Under the pieces are notes generated by a model. That model was not told where the DNA came from. It made no database searches and saw only the letters and a list, made by a program, of their open reading frames with translations. A stretch of 64,000 nucleotides of DNA, taken from positions 434,001-498,000 of the forward strand of contig JAMJFZ010000856.1 of assembly GCA_026225945.1 (NCBI GenBank). The letters are read 5' to 3'. The stretch comes from Cricetomys ansorgei (lineage: Eukaryota; Chordata; Mammalia; Rodentia; Nesomyidae). The translations under genes and the position numbers were made by a program. Each line of letters opens with the position of its first letter. Positions within the stretch are counted from its first letter, which is position 1. Positions 21,155-32,738 of the stretch are shown here, in pieces.

Positions 21155-21610
21155 TCATTTTTATGTCAAAATCACACGACATTATGTTTATTTGCATATT
21201 TGGTTTTTCAGCTCACGGCCCTCCAGTATAGGCAGACACTGTGTCAGTGTTCATAGCTGGATGTCAGCATTTACAGTAGTGCTTTACATGCTAAAGGCTT
21301 CTGAGCATTGTGTCCAGTTTCAGAAAGTCCTCACCTGCCACCAGTGGCTGAACCCTTGGGATGCTTGACTAGCTGTTTCCTCAGTGTAGAAATGAGTGAG
21401 CCTGTGGTGAAGTCATTTGTCCCTTTGCCTTGAGATACAGCAGGACTAGTTTTCCCCCAACTTTTCTGTGTACACAGAACAAAGAGGATTTTTAAACAGA
21501 GGAGCCTTTACATACAGGCTTGCAGATGGTTGCTCCTGCTTCCACACAAGGGGCTCTTCCCTTATGGGAAAGAGGTACAATATTAGAATAACTGGTTTAA
21601 GAACAAGGAT
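21155..21610. other. unique sequence, nothing recognised
   Basis: About 450 bases; short ORFs without domain. Confidence 0.5.
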
Positions 21611-21614
21611 TTGG

Positions 21615-21775
21615 GGTTGGATAAGTGGTAAAGAGCCGAGAACTTGGATTCAATATCCTGCACCACATGACAGCTTACACCCATGTGTAACTCTGCAGGC
21701 ACTAGCCGTGCATGTGATGCATGTATATACGTGCCGTCAAAACACTCGTGCATATAAATACAATGTAAGCTTGGG
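21615..21775 (+). repeat. B2/B3-family SINE, degraded
   Basis: 'ggttggataagtggtaaaga', 'caccacatgacagcttacac' and 'gcatgtgatgcatgtatata'. Confidence 0.6.
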
Positions 21776-21782
21776 AACAAGC

Positions 21783-21905
21783 CGGTAAGCAGCATTCTGT
21801 GGTTCCTACCTCTGTCCCACCCTGACTTCTCTCAATAATGGACTCTTGGGAACATGTAAGCCAAATAATAAACCCTTTCTGTCTTAAGTTGTTTCCAGAA
21901 GTGAG
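21783..21905 (+). repeat. L1 (Lx-like) 3'-end repeat, sense, partial
   Basis: 'tggactcttgggaacatgta', 'agccaaataataaacccttt' and 'cttaagttgtttccagaagt' are the terminal part of the sense repeat, including an AATAAA. Confidence 0.65.
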
Positions 21906-21909
21906 CCAG

Positions 21910-22530
21910 AACACTCCTACATGTCAGGACTATAGGTTTGTACTACCCTGTCTAGTTCATTTTTTTTTCCTGGAATATTTTGTCTGTCAGTTCATCACTA
22001 AGTCATTTTCTACTAACTTGTAAGTTCTTAAGGGCAGGCTCTCTATTTTGCATCTTTCATATCCTAATTCTCCACGATCTAGAGCATCTCCATGCATCCC
22101 AGAACACTTGCAGTGAGCAAGGGGTGAAGGTCTCTGGAGTACGGGGTTAGAGCCCACAGCTCTTACTCACTTACCAAGCACAACACTTAACTCTTCTGTC
22201 CGCTAATCAGGCTGGAATGAAGTGGGTTCTGGAGGTTACGTCACATAGAGGGCAGAGAATTGGGCCACGTGAAACAGGGTTCACTGTGGTTTCCTTGTAC
22301 TTGACTGCTAAGGATTTGGGGCTGGTGTGAAGACTTTGCACTCGGTCACTAGGTAAGGCTGGGAGAATACCACCTGCCTCCATGGTAGCAGGTCCCTGTG
22401 GCCCAGGACCAAGAGCAGCACCTTATACTTCTACTGAACACCCACAGTTGGGATGGTCAGAAGTAACCATAGACTTGCTAGGTGGGGAGGGGCTTTCACA
22501 AGGTGCCAATCAAGGCAGATACTGGCTGTT
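21910..22530. other. unique sequence, nothing recognised
   Basis: About 620 bases, repeat-poor, leading to the exon-like stretch at 22540. Confidence 0.5.
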
Positions 22531-22539
22531 ACCTTACAG

Positions 22540-22624
22540 GCAGAACTGCCCAGTTATTTCCGCCAGGCGGAGGGCCTGTTCTTCCCTGAGAATGTGCCAG
22601 TGGACCTGGCCTTCGCCTCCCCAC
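22540..22624 (+). other. exon-like open stretch, gene not recognised
   Basis: A pyrimidine-containing tract and ACAG (22521-22539) precede an open frame beginning AELPSYFRQAEGLFFPENVP and continuing DLAFASPR. Third codon positions are GC-rich, unlike the surroundings, and a possible donor (CGAGTGTAC) follows near 22624. The frame remains open to 22731. I do not recognise the protein. It could be a real internal exon or coincidence. Confidence 0.2.
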
Positions 22625-22739
22625 GAGTGTACTCTAAATTAGAAAACAGATGCACCCAGCTTCCATTGCCCTCCTCAGGCTTATGGCGTGAAGGACCATG
22701 TGCTGAGGCCCAGTGGCCAGAAGGAAATTAGCCACTTTT

Positions 22740-25352
22740 CACCGCACATGAATTTTTGAGAATCTGAGAGACAGGCCTGTTGCTATTATGTTGCAGCGTG
22801 GTGGAGTCAGAGAAGTTTCAGCTTTCCATCTAGAGCGGCTGTTTGAATGAATCAGGCAAGAGCATGTTTTCTAGGTCGGGTTAAGTGACAAGCGGTGATA
22901 GGTATGGAAGGATGAGGCAGACAGTTCGTGTGGCTGCGAAGCCATGCTCAATGGAGACAGCAAGCACCATGTGTAGTGCAGTTTTCTCTTGACTTTGCTG
23001 GGATATTTCCCCATTCACTGGGCAGCCAGCACATCGCCACTCTGTTCTCTAGAACACTCATTCGTGAGTAATTCTCTCTTTCCCTGATAAACCTCTGTGA
23101 TGGGCCTTATTCTGTAGCCAAACTGGCCCCTAAATCACAGCAGTCCCCCTGCCTCAGCTCCTCCCAAGTGTTTATGACAGAGTCAATATCCCTGCCCAGT
23201 TGTAATTTTCTATTCATGGAAGAATTGTAAATGCTGCCACCTGTTGACCAAATGTGCATCCCGTCCTTTTTAATTGGCTCAGATATTCTGATACTGTTTC
23301 TTGTAAACAAGTGATTCAGGTAGACTAGGCCTGGCTGGAAAACAATAGACAGACGGAATGATTCCTGCTTCAGCTTGGTTCTTTGATTGTCCTGATGTGA
23401 TGTTAAGAAACCTAAATGGCCTTTGTCTGGATTGTCTTTCAGGAGCCGAGGGGTGCTCCACCACTTTTCTGGGACGGAGACTAACAAAATCTGGCCTTAC
23501 GTTTACTCACTTTTCTCCAACAAGATCACACCTATCCAATCCAAAGAAGCATACTGAGACCTCCAGTATAAGAACCAAGAAGACGTACATGGTCTTATAT
23601 CAATCATGCGTGTAGTCTTGGTGCCCTGGCCAAGTTAGAAGCTAGCTAAGATAGCTTGCAGCATCTTTTCTAGTTTAAGTGATGAAGGGATGAGGGAAAT
23701 CTAGTGGGTAGGAAGAGTCCATTAAAAAGTATTTCTCCTCTGCCTCTGAAAAGAAGGTATAGCTCTGCAGGTGTGTCATTACCTTCACAGGAAAGCAAAC
23801 CCATCTGGGTTGCCACCAGTGTTGAGCCTATACTCTAGATGGGTTGACATTCACGTGCTGGTATCGTAGCCTTTTTTGCATGCAATGTGGGGTCTCTGGT
23901 TTATCCCCCTGTGCTGCTGAACAACAGCACTGCAAGCCCGAGAACTCTAAGGGCTGTGCACCTTCTTGATGATTGAATTGACGCTAATTGCACTTGGTAG
24001 CTGCTTCTCCCCAGTGACTGTTTCTCTCTCCAGTCTCAGACATCCTAGCTTCTGTTGTCTGTTCCTTCTCTGATCTGCTTGCTCCCTTCATAGGCCATTC
24101 AGTAACACGGTAGCTTCTGCATTTACCCCTCTTACTTCCTCCTTCTATGAACTGAGAACTAGGAGAGCAGATTCAGTCCCTTCATAGTGGGAACTGAGCC
24201 AGGCTTACTTTGTTAAACAGCTGCTGTGACTGTCATGAGCCCACTCTGTACCTTTTATTGTGTAAAAAAGGATTCCTCAGAGTCCTCAGGGATTCTCAAG
24301 AACCAAGGGAAACGCTCGCTTATGGAAATGTTGGATGATCGTATGTTCTGTATGGAAACCAGGGGACTAATGAGATAGTTAAATATTGAAGGCGAGATGA
24401 ATATTGAACATGCTGCTACATATTAATGTGGACAGTGTTTCTTTTCTGTGAGTGATCCATTCGGATGATAGGACGTCAGTAAAGGGAACAGAGCCTGTGG
24501 GCTCAGAGCGTCTTGCACTAGAAGTATGTCGCACCTGCACTGAGTGAGACAGCTTTACCGTTACAGGGACACAGAGTCTTTCTGTTTTCTTCCGGTCCAA
24601 AGATGCAGTCTGTAGGTGGCCGTAAAGTTCAGAAATGAAGATACTAATATTTTGTCAATCATTATACATCAATAAAGCATTTGCTCAAAGACTTTCCTGG
24701 TTTCCAGACTTGTTTGCCACCTTGTGGATTCTTACTCTTCTCTGGGAAGAACAGCGAAATTTCTTCCTGTTGCCTTAAAAAGGTGTCCTGCATCTGCCTG
24801 TCCCAGGGAGCACCCTTTATTACTGGTGACAGCTCAGTGTAACATCTCATAGTCTCTGTTGGGGGATGGGGCAGGGGTGAACTAGCACTTTAGTGGTATT
24901 GAAACAAATGACTACATCCAGGTGTCCCGTGAGTCACTAGGCCGTCCACTGCCGTACATTCTGTGTGCTGATGAAGTCTCCTCCTCACTGTGGTGCCTGG
25001 AGTCTTATGGTTCTCTTTAGTCGCCTTTTCATGCACATGTTCTTTGGCTGCCTTGGTGGAAATGCAGGCCAGCATCCCTCCTTGAGCTCTCAATTCAGAG
25101 AAATCAGATTGTTCACTTGGCAAGCTTCTGAAGTGCAGACGTGTTGTGGGATACTTTACTATTGTGTGCTGTTTTGGTTTTGATATCTTGTACTGGGAAG
25201 CCAGATGTTTTGCAGGAGTACAGGCCTTGCTTCCTACCTAGTCTCACCCTTGTGCTAGCCTTGGTATCTGAACAGATAGACAAATGAAGGTGACCCAGGA
25301 GCAGGTCACGAGGAGAGCAAATACTCTGATCACCCCCAGCCTAGTTTCATTG
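22740..25352. other. long repeat-poor unique stretch, nothing recognised
   Basis: About 2.6 kb with almost no recognisable repeat, the largest such block in the window. ORFs of up to 126 codons (23107-23487, minus) show no domain. Confidence 0.45.
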
Positions 25353-25570
25353 TGTTGTAATGAAGGCCTAAAAGATAGAGGGGGTGGGGAAAAGAAAAAA
25401 GGGCTAAGGCAGGAGGAAGGAAAAGGTTTTTTGGGGGAAGAAAGATGAAGACTCTGCCTAGCTGCCCGTGTATAGAATTCCCTGAGATTTGACATGGTTT
25501 GTAATTAATAAAGAGCATTGGAAAATTCAACGCTGGACTCTCCATTAAGTGCCATATCTTTAATTTAACA
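25353..25570 (+). repeat. class II LTR of a second family, shortened
   Basis: Starts TGTTGTAATG and ends TAATTTAACA, with AATAAA at 25507-25512. The distal 120 bases match the minus-strand LTR at 36913-37364 very closely ('gaattccctgagatttgaca', 'gagcattggaaaattcaac'), while the proximal part is different and shorter. No target duplication is visible at these ends. It produces the minus-strand 'MSNLREFYTRAARQ' ORF. Confidence 0.75.
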
Positions 25571-26045
25571 CAGACGCCTGGCTCAGGTCTGTAACCATCC
25601 ACGCATTGTCATTTGGACGTCACTTGATAGGGGTGGGGTGATAACAGGTAAAGGCCAGGCTTCCTGGAAAAGTATGATGGATATGGGAAACATTGTACAA
25701 TTTAGTGCAGGGTCACCATGAGATTATTACCACAGACCAAAGGAAGTAGAGAGTTAAAAGAATTTTTGGAAATTAAAGAGAGTGAGAACATTTTCAGACT
25801 TTTCTATCCCTTCTAGAGACTAGGGAGAGTGGTAGGGTGTTTCTCCATCTCTGCATTTTGAGCCCAGTAGACTATGGTAGCCAGCACTGGGACACTAGGG
25901 TCAGGAGTGTTTGTTGGTCAAACCAGTATGGGGCAAAAACATCTGTCCTAAGGTCTTTTCTGATTTCATATCCATTGGCCTGAAAAAAGGATTGATTTTT
26001 CTGCAGCAGACTCACCTGTTCTTTTCTGAATGATTTTGTAGAAAT
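25571..26045. other. unique sequence, nothing recognised
   Basis: About 475 bases between the LTR and a B1. Confidence 0.5.
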
Positions 26046-26059
26046 AAAAGTTAATACTG

Positions 26060-26212
26060 GCCGGGCAGTGGTGGCACACACCTTTAATCACAGCACTTGG
26101 GAAGCAGAGGCAGGTGGTTCTCTGTGAGTTTGAAGCCAGCCTGGTCCACAGAGTGACCTCCAGGACAGCCAGAGTTACAACAGAGAAATCTTGTCTCGAA
26201 AAACCAGAAAAA
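26060..26212 (+). repeat. B1-family SINE with target duplication
   Basis: Nearly full-length B1 starting 'gccgggcagtggtggcacac'. It is flanked by AAAGTTAATACTG (26047-26059) and AAAGTTAATGCTG (26213-26225), one mismatch. It carries the GTTACAACAGAG variant shared with other copies here. Confidence 0.95.
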
Positions 26213-26225
26213 AAAGTTAATGCTG

Positions 26226-27482
26226 AAAGTATCTTGACAGAAGTAAAATTAAAGGAGCGTCTTCCCTTCTCCTGCCACATACAGGCCCTTCCAGATGAAA
26301 GTCAGATGGAGGCCGAGATGTCCATCTTCTGAGGTTCCAGTCTGACCTTACATTCACAGAGTCTGCTCAGTTCTTCATTCAGTTTGCTTCCCACGATCCT
26401 TTTAGGCTCTGGGAACCACTGTGTGTTCACTCCTCCAGCACTGTGACCAAAGGTTGCTCTGAAGGAGGTCTTCTGAAGGAAGTGTGCACTCTCAGGACCT
26501 TTAGAAGCATCTTGGTGAATCTTCCCAGCATCCCTTGAGGCAGACACAACCAGTCCTCTGTATAAACAAGGAGTCTAGGACATGAAGTCTTGCCCAAGCT
26601 CCTGGTACAAATAAACAGTACAGGTATAACAGTCCCACATTTTTCTGCTTCAGCAATTGCTTACATTTCTGCCCTAAGCAGCCTGGGCCACAGACTTGCT
26701 GTGCCTGCTGCCCAATCAGAAGAAATCTTAGAAAATAGAGGCACAAGGCCTGGCCTTTCCCAACCCTAGTATGGCTTCCTCATCTGTGGGGTCTTCCAGT
26801 AGCTGACGCTAGCTGGAAGCAAGTTGTAGACTCATTCATGTCTCCAGGAAGGACAGGGAGGACCATTTGGATAGGGTGACTGTGTAACTCTTGCTCCTCA
26901 TTTGGGGAGGAGTTTGCATCTCTGCTCTTAGGGCTTCATAATTGTATGTGTGCCTTGTTGCAGTAATTGAAATGAGAGTAGACAGATGCTTGAGGGCCAA
27001 TTGGAGAGTTTTAGGTTAGAGAGGCAAGATAAAGGGTCGTCTTGGTGACTAGGCCAGTCTGAGACTGGAGTGTATATGCTTAGGTTTTGGAATGTTAGGA
27101 ATGGCAAGATGATCAAAAATTGATGGCAGAACCCTTTGGAATTCTAGGTAATATGCATGCCATAGAGCACTGTGCTTCAATCACTAGGGTTCAGCTGGGC
27201 ACACTCCCTTTCCCTCTAGTGCAGGCTGGCTTTGACCTCTGTATAGCAATCCCTTTGTTCCAGCCTCCCACAACACTCCTGTTTCATGAACATCTGAGCA
27301 TCCCAGCAATGAAATTAGAACCATCGCCAGATGTGAGGAAACCCATTTAAATTGTCTGTAGATGTGAATGTAATGGAAGATACTAGTTAGATCTGCGGGC
27401 TGTCAGAAGCCAGGCACTAGGTCATGCGCCAGTTACCAGGATGAGCTGAGGCTGGTAAATTTTAAGACTTTAAGAAGATTTA
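26226..27482. other. unique sequence, nothing recognised
   Basis: About 1.25 kb, repeat-poor. ORFs near 26300-26750 (minus, 81 codons each) have no domain. Confidence 0.5.
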
Positions 27483-27493
27483 AGAAATTTTAA

Positions 27494-27635
27494 GCTGGGT
27501 GGTGGTGGTGTACACCTTTAATCCCAGCACTAGGGAGGCAGAAGCATGTGGATCTCCGTGAGTTTGAGGTCAGCCTGGTCTACAGAGTGAGTTACAACAG
27601 AGACCAAAGAAACCCTGTCTTGGGGGGGAAGAAGA
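27494..27635 (+). repeat. B1-family SINE with target duplication
   Basis: Begins 'gctgggtggtggtggtgtac' and contains 'aatcccagcactagggaggc'. Flanked by AAATTTTAAG on the left and AAATTTAAG after the simple-repeat tail (27711-27719). Contains the GTTACAACAGAG variant. Confidence 0.9.
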
Positions 27636-27712
27636 AAAAAAAAATATATATATATATATATACATACATACATACATACATACACACACACATACACACA
27701 CACACACACAAA
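27636..27712. repeat. (TA)n(CATA)n(CA)n microsatellite in the B1 tail
   Basis: The A-rich B1 tail has evolved into TA, CATA and CA blocks lying before the right-hand target duplication. Confidence 0.95.
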
Positions 27713-27833
27713 TTTAAGGCTGAGAAAGGTTAAGTCTGTCTACTCCGTAAGTGGTTATAGTAACTCAGGACTACTGGGCTTGTCTTCCTCATTCTGCCTC
27801 ATTATCTAGGTACTTGGAGGACCACAAACTAAG

Positions 27834-27956
27834 TGCTTTGGGTCTTGGTCAAGATGATAAGAAATAGGATACAGAGCTTTGGGTCTTCGTCAAGATGATA
27901 AGGAATGGGATACAGAGCTTTGGGTCTTGGTCAAGATGATAAGGAATGGGATGCAG
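27834..27956 (+). repeat. three tandem copies of a 41-bp unit
   Basis: Units start at 27834, 27875 and 27916 ('gctttgggtcttggtcaaga', 'tgataaggaatgggatacag') and differ at only a few positions. The period is not a multiple of three, so it is unlikely to have been shaped by coding. Confidence 0.95.
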
Positions 27957-28480
27957 AGCTATGCCGCATCCACTGACAAGGAAATACATGGTTGTGTTTC
28001 TCCCTGGTTCTTTTTTCCTGGCCCAGACCCTGGGATCAGTTATACGAGCCTGGAGGCCTCCCCTGGAGACATTGTCTCATATCTGTTCAAGGGCTGACAT
28101 TCTCTATCCCACCACCTACAGCCACGGATCGGATCGCAAGTTTTCTGACACTGAATAATCAGTAAAAAGATGAGTCACTAAATCCAGACCTGTGCGGCTA
28201 GGGCAGCTGGTATTTCAGAGAGATTGTCTCCACATACTGACAGTCTTGATCCATTGATTGTGACATCATTGAACACACCATTTCAGACGACAGCAGGACA
28301 AACTGACTGTGGCCATGGCCATAGTCCTTGTTATAACAGTCCATGAACCCAACATGCTGAGTAGGAGGGAGGGTAAAATTGCTTAGACCTAAGAACTATT
28401 TTCTCTCTATTTCAACTTTCTCCTTCTTTTTCCATGTACTTGTTTTGATATACTTGTTCTTTCTTTACCTTACTTCCCCC
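27957..28480. other. unique sequence, nothing recognised
   Basis: About 520 bases following the triplication. Confidence 0.5.
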
Positions 28481-28575
28481 TCTTGCTCTGTCTCTGTGTG
28501 TCTGTCTGTCTCTCTTCTCTTCTCTCTCTCTCTGTCTCTGTCTCTCTGTCTCTCTCTCACACACACACACACCAT
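28481..28575. repeat. (TCTG/TC)n(CA)n microsatellite
   Basis: TCTG and TC units pass into CA (28558-28574). Confidence 0.93.
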
Positions 28576-28579
28576 ATGT

Positions 28580-29100
28580 TTGTTTTGTGTGGAGTTGGCT
28601 TTTCTCTTACCACCATGTGGGATCAAACTCATTTGGTAGCATCCTACTGGCCCCCTATCTTAATCTGTTAAAAAATCAGTTTTGTTTTTGTTTTTTTTTT
28701 AGTATGAAGCCAATAAACCAGGCCTCTTATGTTATTTCCATATGAAAGCCTTCTGTAAAAATTTATCAATATTGGTATTTACAAGATTTGGCAAAGAAAC
28801 AAGGACTTTGAAAAAAATAGCTACTTAATCTGAATCTTTCCATCCATCTTTCAAGAAACATAGAAGCCAATAAAAGCTGTGCAAAATCACATTTAACTCA
28901 TACATAACTAAGACATGATACTGCAAACTCATATTTCATTTGAGTGGGGGAATAAATATCTGAAATCAATACTAGATCTGGAGCCCTTGCCAGGATTTAT
29001 ATGAGGAAAAACCTATAGAAGCAAAGATTCCATGAAATCTAAGACACCAAACTCCTTACCGGTGCCCAGAAGATGCTATTCCTCAAGAAATGTGTTTCTG
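28580..29100. other. unique AT-rich sequence with an old SINE scrap
   Basis: 28585-28655 faintly resembles an antisense RSINE1. The remainder is AT-rich and unrecognised. Confidence 0.4.
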
Positions 29101-29190
29101 GGGGCTGGGGATGTAGCTCTGTTTGTAGAGCGCTTGCAAAGCATGTTTGAAAACCTGAGTTTGATACTTGGTATCACATAGTTGGAGTAA
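29101..29190 (+). repeat. ID element (BC1-type SINE), diverged
   Basis: 'ggggctggggatgtagctct' and 'gtagagcgcttgcaaagcat' match the tRNA-Ala-derived ID head, including box A (TAGCTC..). The box B region is degraded (gagtttgatacttggtatca) and there is no long A tail, so activity is unlikely. Confidence 0.85.
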
Positions 29191-30655
29191 TATAAGAAGT
29201 GCATTTCAGTGCACCAACAGAAGGGGTTGCTGTTGAGCAAAGCTCCGTTCCTATAGAAACACTGAAAATTCCACATCTTGAGAATGAGCAGAAAAAGCAG
29301 CCATTAGCCTCACAAAATCATTTTTAAAGTAGGTGCCACTGCTCAGGTGTAGAAGTCTGAAGCCAGCTTGCAGGGGTTGTTCTTGTATTCTTTCATGTTG
29401 GGTCCTTGAAATCAAATGCATGCTTAGCAGCACGTGTCTTTACCCTTGAGACATTTTTCCAACACACAACAAAATTATTTTTAAAAGGAAGTAAGTAGGA
29501 AATCTAAATTCTATAACTGATAAAGAATATTCAAGACCCAACTTCAGAGGAAATTGTAGTACACCACTCTAGTATGAATCAAACAGAATCAGGGAAGCAA
29601 CAGCAGACGTGAACACCATGTATCGGAAATTCAGTACTGAGAAGGACACAACAAAACAGCTGTACATAAGAATTGAGTCCAGGAACATTAAATGAGATGA
29701 GGGTTCTAAGGAGTGACTTACAAGGCACAGAAAAGAGTCTAGATTCAACAGGGCATACAAAAAGACAGGGGCACATTCTCATGAAAATGTGTAGGATCAA
29801 AACGATGATAAAAAGGTGACATGTTCAGAAAGAGGACAACTGTAGGGGATGCAGAAGACCCAACACACTTACACATGAGTCCCCAAGGAAGAAAACAGAA
29901 CCATGATGCAATTACCATTCAAAGTCATAATGCAGTAGCACTTATAAAAATAGATTTAAAAATCCCAAACCTTTATATTAATAGAGCGTATTCTGGGAAT
30001 CCGAGAGCTAACCTGGTATGCTTAGCCTTAAGACATCCTTGGAGAAATGGGAAAATTTGGACTTCCGTGAAGAAAGTCCAAGCAATTCATACACAGGCAA
30101 AACAACAGTGGGATACTACTGAAGAACAAAACATCCCACTTACTGATCCTCAGTTGTCAGGGAAATGGGTAAGTAGTCTTCAGATAGACACATACTCTGT
30201 TCTCACTTTGAACTCTGTTATTGCTCAATGGCAAGCATCTCCCAGACTGGGAGATGAATGGAGGGAGTTCAGCAAGAGCTCTGGTGTATACAGTTTTGTT
30301 AATTGATGAGACTACAGTGGAAGTAGTCATAGAGGAGTGGGAATGGTATGCAGAAGAAAAAACCTGGAGAAAGAAGCAAAATGAGAGCACACTAAGCTAC
30401 ACTAAGCTATGTAGAAAGTAGGCTGGGAATGAAGGGTTTTGTTTAAAGCTAACACATTAGCTAGTTCAAACCTAAGTAAAAAGAACAGCATTGGCTCCCT
30501 TTGTGCCAGAAAGGCTTGTGGGGAAGGGAGGCAGTCAGTGGAACCAGGCCCGGAAAAGACAAAGGTATCCGTGGAGAAGCAGAAGAGGGCTTGGATCATC
30601 CTCCATGATGGAGATTTCTTTCCCACTCTCATTTTAAAGACCGAAGTATTGAACT
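29191..30655. other. unrecognised sequence upstream of the PPIG retrocopy, with a 161-codon ORF
   Basis: A plus-strand ATG frame spans 29821-30306. Its protein (starting MFRKRTTVGDAEDPTHLH) has no domain or repeat that I recognise. A-rich codon use resembles decayed retroelement sequence, but I cannot assign it. Some of 30440-30655 may be the retrocopy's 5' UTR. Confidence 0.4.
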
Positions 30656-31250
30656 ATGGGAGTAAATGTCTGGCGTTCTCAATGTGCTTTTTGGCATTGT
30701 CATTAATCAGAACACCAGAAGAGCTGTCTTGGAGTCACGTTTCCAATGTTGTGCCCCTAACTGAAAGTTTTTGTTGTCTTTGTATAGAGGAGAGAGGTGA
30801 CTTCAGCAAAGGGAGTGGAAGAGAGGGAGAATGTGTGGAGGAATTTTTAAGATGAGAATTAAGCTGTTACATGCAGAATTCCCTTACTGGCCAATGGAAG
30901 GGTGGATCAAAGGGATCCTGGTTCTTTCTAACAAGGAAGCCAGCACCTCAGTATGATGAGGATCACACTGACTTTGGGCAGGTCATTTCTGGTCAAGAAA
31001 TTGTGAGAGTTATAAAAGCAGAAAGTAAACCCAATGGGCAAACCATTTGCCAAGGAACGACTGACTCACTTGTGGAGAGCAACATCCCAAATCTAAAGTT
31101 AAGAAAAGACAGGCCATACTCAGTTGCAATCCTATTGTCTTTGGTGATTCAGATAGCTCAAGTGATTTTCAGTGTTCTGATTCTAAAAGTGCTTCTGAAG
31201 AGAAACCAAAAGAGGAAAAAAGAGAACAAGAAGGATTCCCAAAACCACAC

Positions 31251-31252
31251 AA

Positions 31253-31284
<32 letters not shown>

Positions 31285-31299
31285 ATACACACACACAAA
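31251..31299. repeat. (CA)n expansion inside the PPIG retrocopy
   Basis: CA units replace A-rich lysine-codon sequence of the basic linker. Cys/Val-rich minus-strand ORFs here are its translation. Confidence 0.95.
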
Positions 31300-31436
31300 G
31301 GCCAAGTGAAGATGAACTTGAACATCTTGAAGTACAGCTCCTCTCTGTTGTCCATCCAAAGAGACCCCTTCTATGCCAAAACACAAATTTCTAGTGATAA
31401 AAAGTCTTCCTAAGCCATAGACAAGGAAAGGAAAGT

Positions 31437-31465
31437 GTGTGCATGTGTGTGTGTGCGTGTGTAGG
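31437..31465. repeat. (TG)n expansion inside the PPIG retrocopy
   Basis: Falls at the place where the parent has a run of Arg-Glu codons, so a GA-rich tract may have been replaced or disrupted. Confidence 0.85.
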
Positions 31466-32351
31466 GGTGTGGAGGGAGTGGCCCACCTGACTCCCAGATG
31501 CTTCTTACAGTGACAACTCTTAGTTACTGGGTCTCACAGGAATAGTAAAGGAAGGACATTTCTGAACTAGATGCAAATCAAGAGGCCACCTAAGATAAAG
31601 TGAGAATCCTCAGCAACAGAGGCAAAGGATAGATGGATAGGGGTAAGAGTGAGTTGACAGAAATAAAAGAAAACCAAATGAGCCCAGTTATAGTAAAAAA
31701 TAGAGAGGTAAAAAGAAAAAAAATCATAAGACACATCCGAGAGTCCAGATAGAAGGAAGAGAAGGCTAAAACCATATCTGACTGCAAAGAGAAAGACATT
31801 GGGGGGAATTCATAAAAATATGATAAATACAATTAAAAATTAGGGAGGGGACAAATCAAAAGATAAATCCAAGAATGAAGAGGGGGTCGCAAGACTGTTA
31901 AGATCTGACCTAAGATCGGGAAAGGAACAGAAGTCAAGACAACAGAATCTGAAAGTAGTGAGCGTGAACCCAGCCGAAGCAAAGGGTCCAGTAGAGAACA
32001 AGGCCCAGTCAAAAGTAAACAGAACACCAGAGCGAGGGAACATGGCAGAAGTAGGCACAGAAGCAGGAGAGTGCTGTCTGGAAGTGATCTCAGCAGAAGC
32101 GAGGAGCACTGTAGAGAGGAGTACAAGAGACGAGGACGGTCATGAAGCTGAGAGAGAACACAGGAAAATAGACAGGACAGGACAGATTCTTGTAGCTCAG
32201 AAGAAATAAAAGTAGAAACAAGAAAAAATAAGGAACCAAGAAAATAATTCATACAGAAATGAAAATTCTGAGTGCAAAAAGAACATACTCTAAATGATAA
32301 TCCTAGCTCTAATAGTAATGGGAAGAAAGGCTGATAGAGGCCAAAGTCAAG

Positions 32352-32738
32352 TTACTTTTCTGTTGCCATGGGAAATTCTCTGACAAAAGCAATTTAAGAG
32401 AGAAAGGGTTTATTTTGGCTTACAGTAGGAGATCCCATCTACCATGGAGGGATACTCGAGGCCAGGGGAGCTGGCGACAGCTGGTAATATTGCATTTGCA
32501 ATCAGGCAGCAGAGAGAGATGGATATTCATGTTCATTTCACTTGGTCCTTTGTATAAAGGCCAAGATTTTAGCCTAGGAATTGATACCACCCACAGTGGG
32601 CTGGTCTTTCTACTCTATTAACCAATGAAGATAATCCCCAACATGCTTGCCCAGAGGCCTGTCTCCCAAGTGGTTCTAGATCTCATTGACTTAACAGTTG
32701 AGATCAAACATCGAAAGTATAAAAAATATAGTTAGGAC
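32352..32738 (-). repeat. L1 (Lx-like) 3'-end repeat inserted in the PPIG retrocopy, antisense
   Basis: 'gttacttttctgttgccatg' opens the insertion and 'gagatcaaacatcgaaagta' lies near its end. PPIG-like sequence stops at 'gaggccaaagtcaa' on the left and resumes at about 32740 ('ggaagtcctccatattgaag') on the right. The retrocopy is therefore older than this insertion. Confidence 0.8.

Noticed and set aside
29101..29190. Functional tRNA or BC1 RNA gene
   Set aside because: The ID head is recognisable but box B and the rest are degraded, so it is treated as a SINE.
30871..31413. 180-codon ORF as a real cyclophilin gene
   Set aside because: It covers only part of the PPIG order, runs out of frame into CA-repeat peptide, and is surrounded by stops and frameshifts; it is a segment of a pseudogene.
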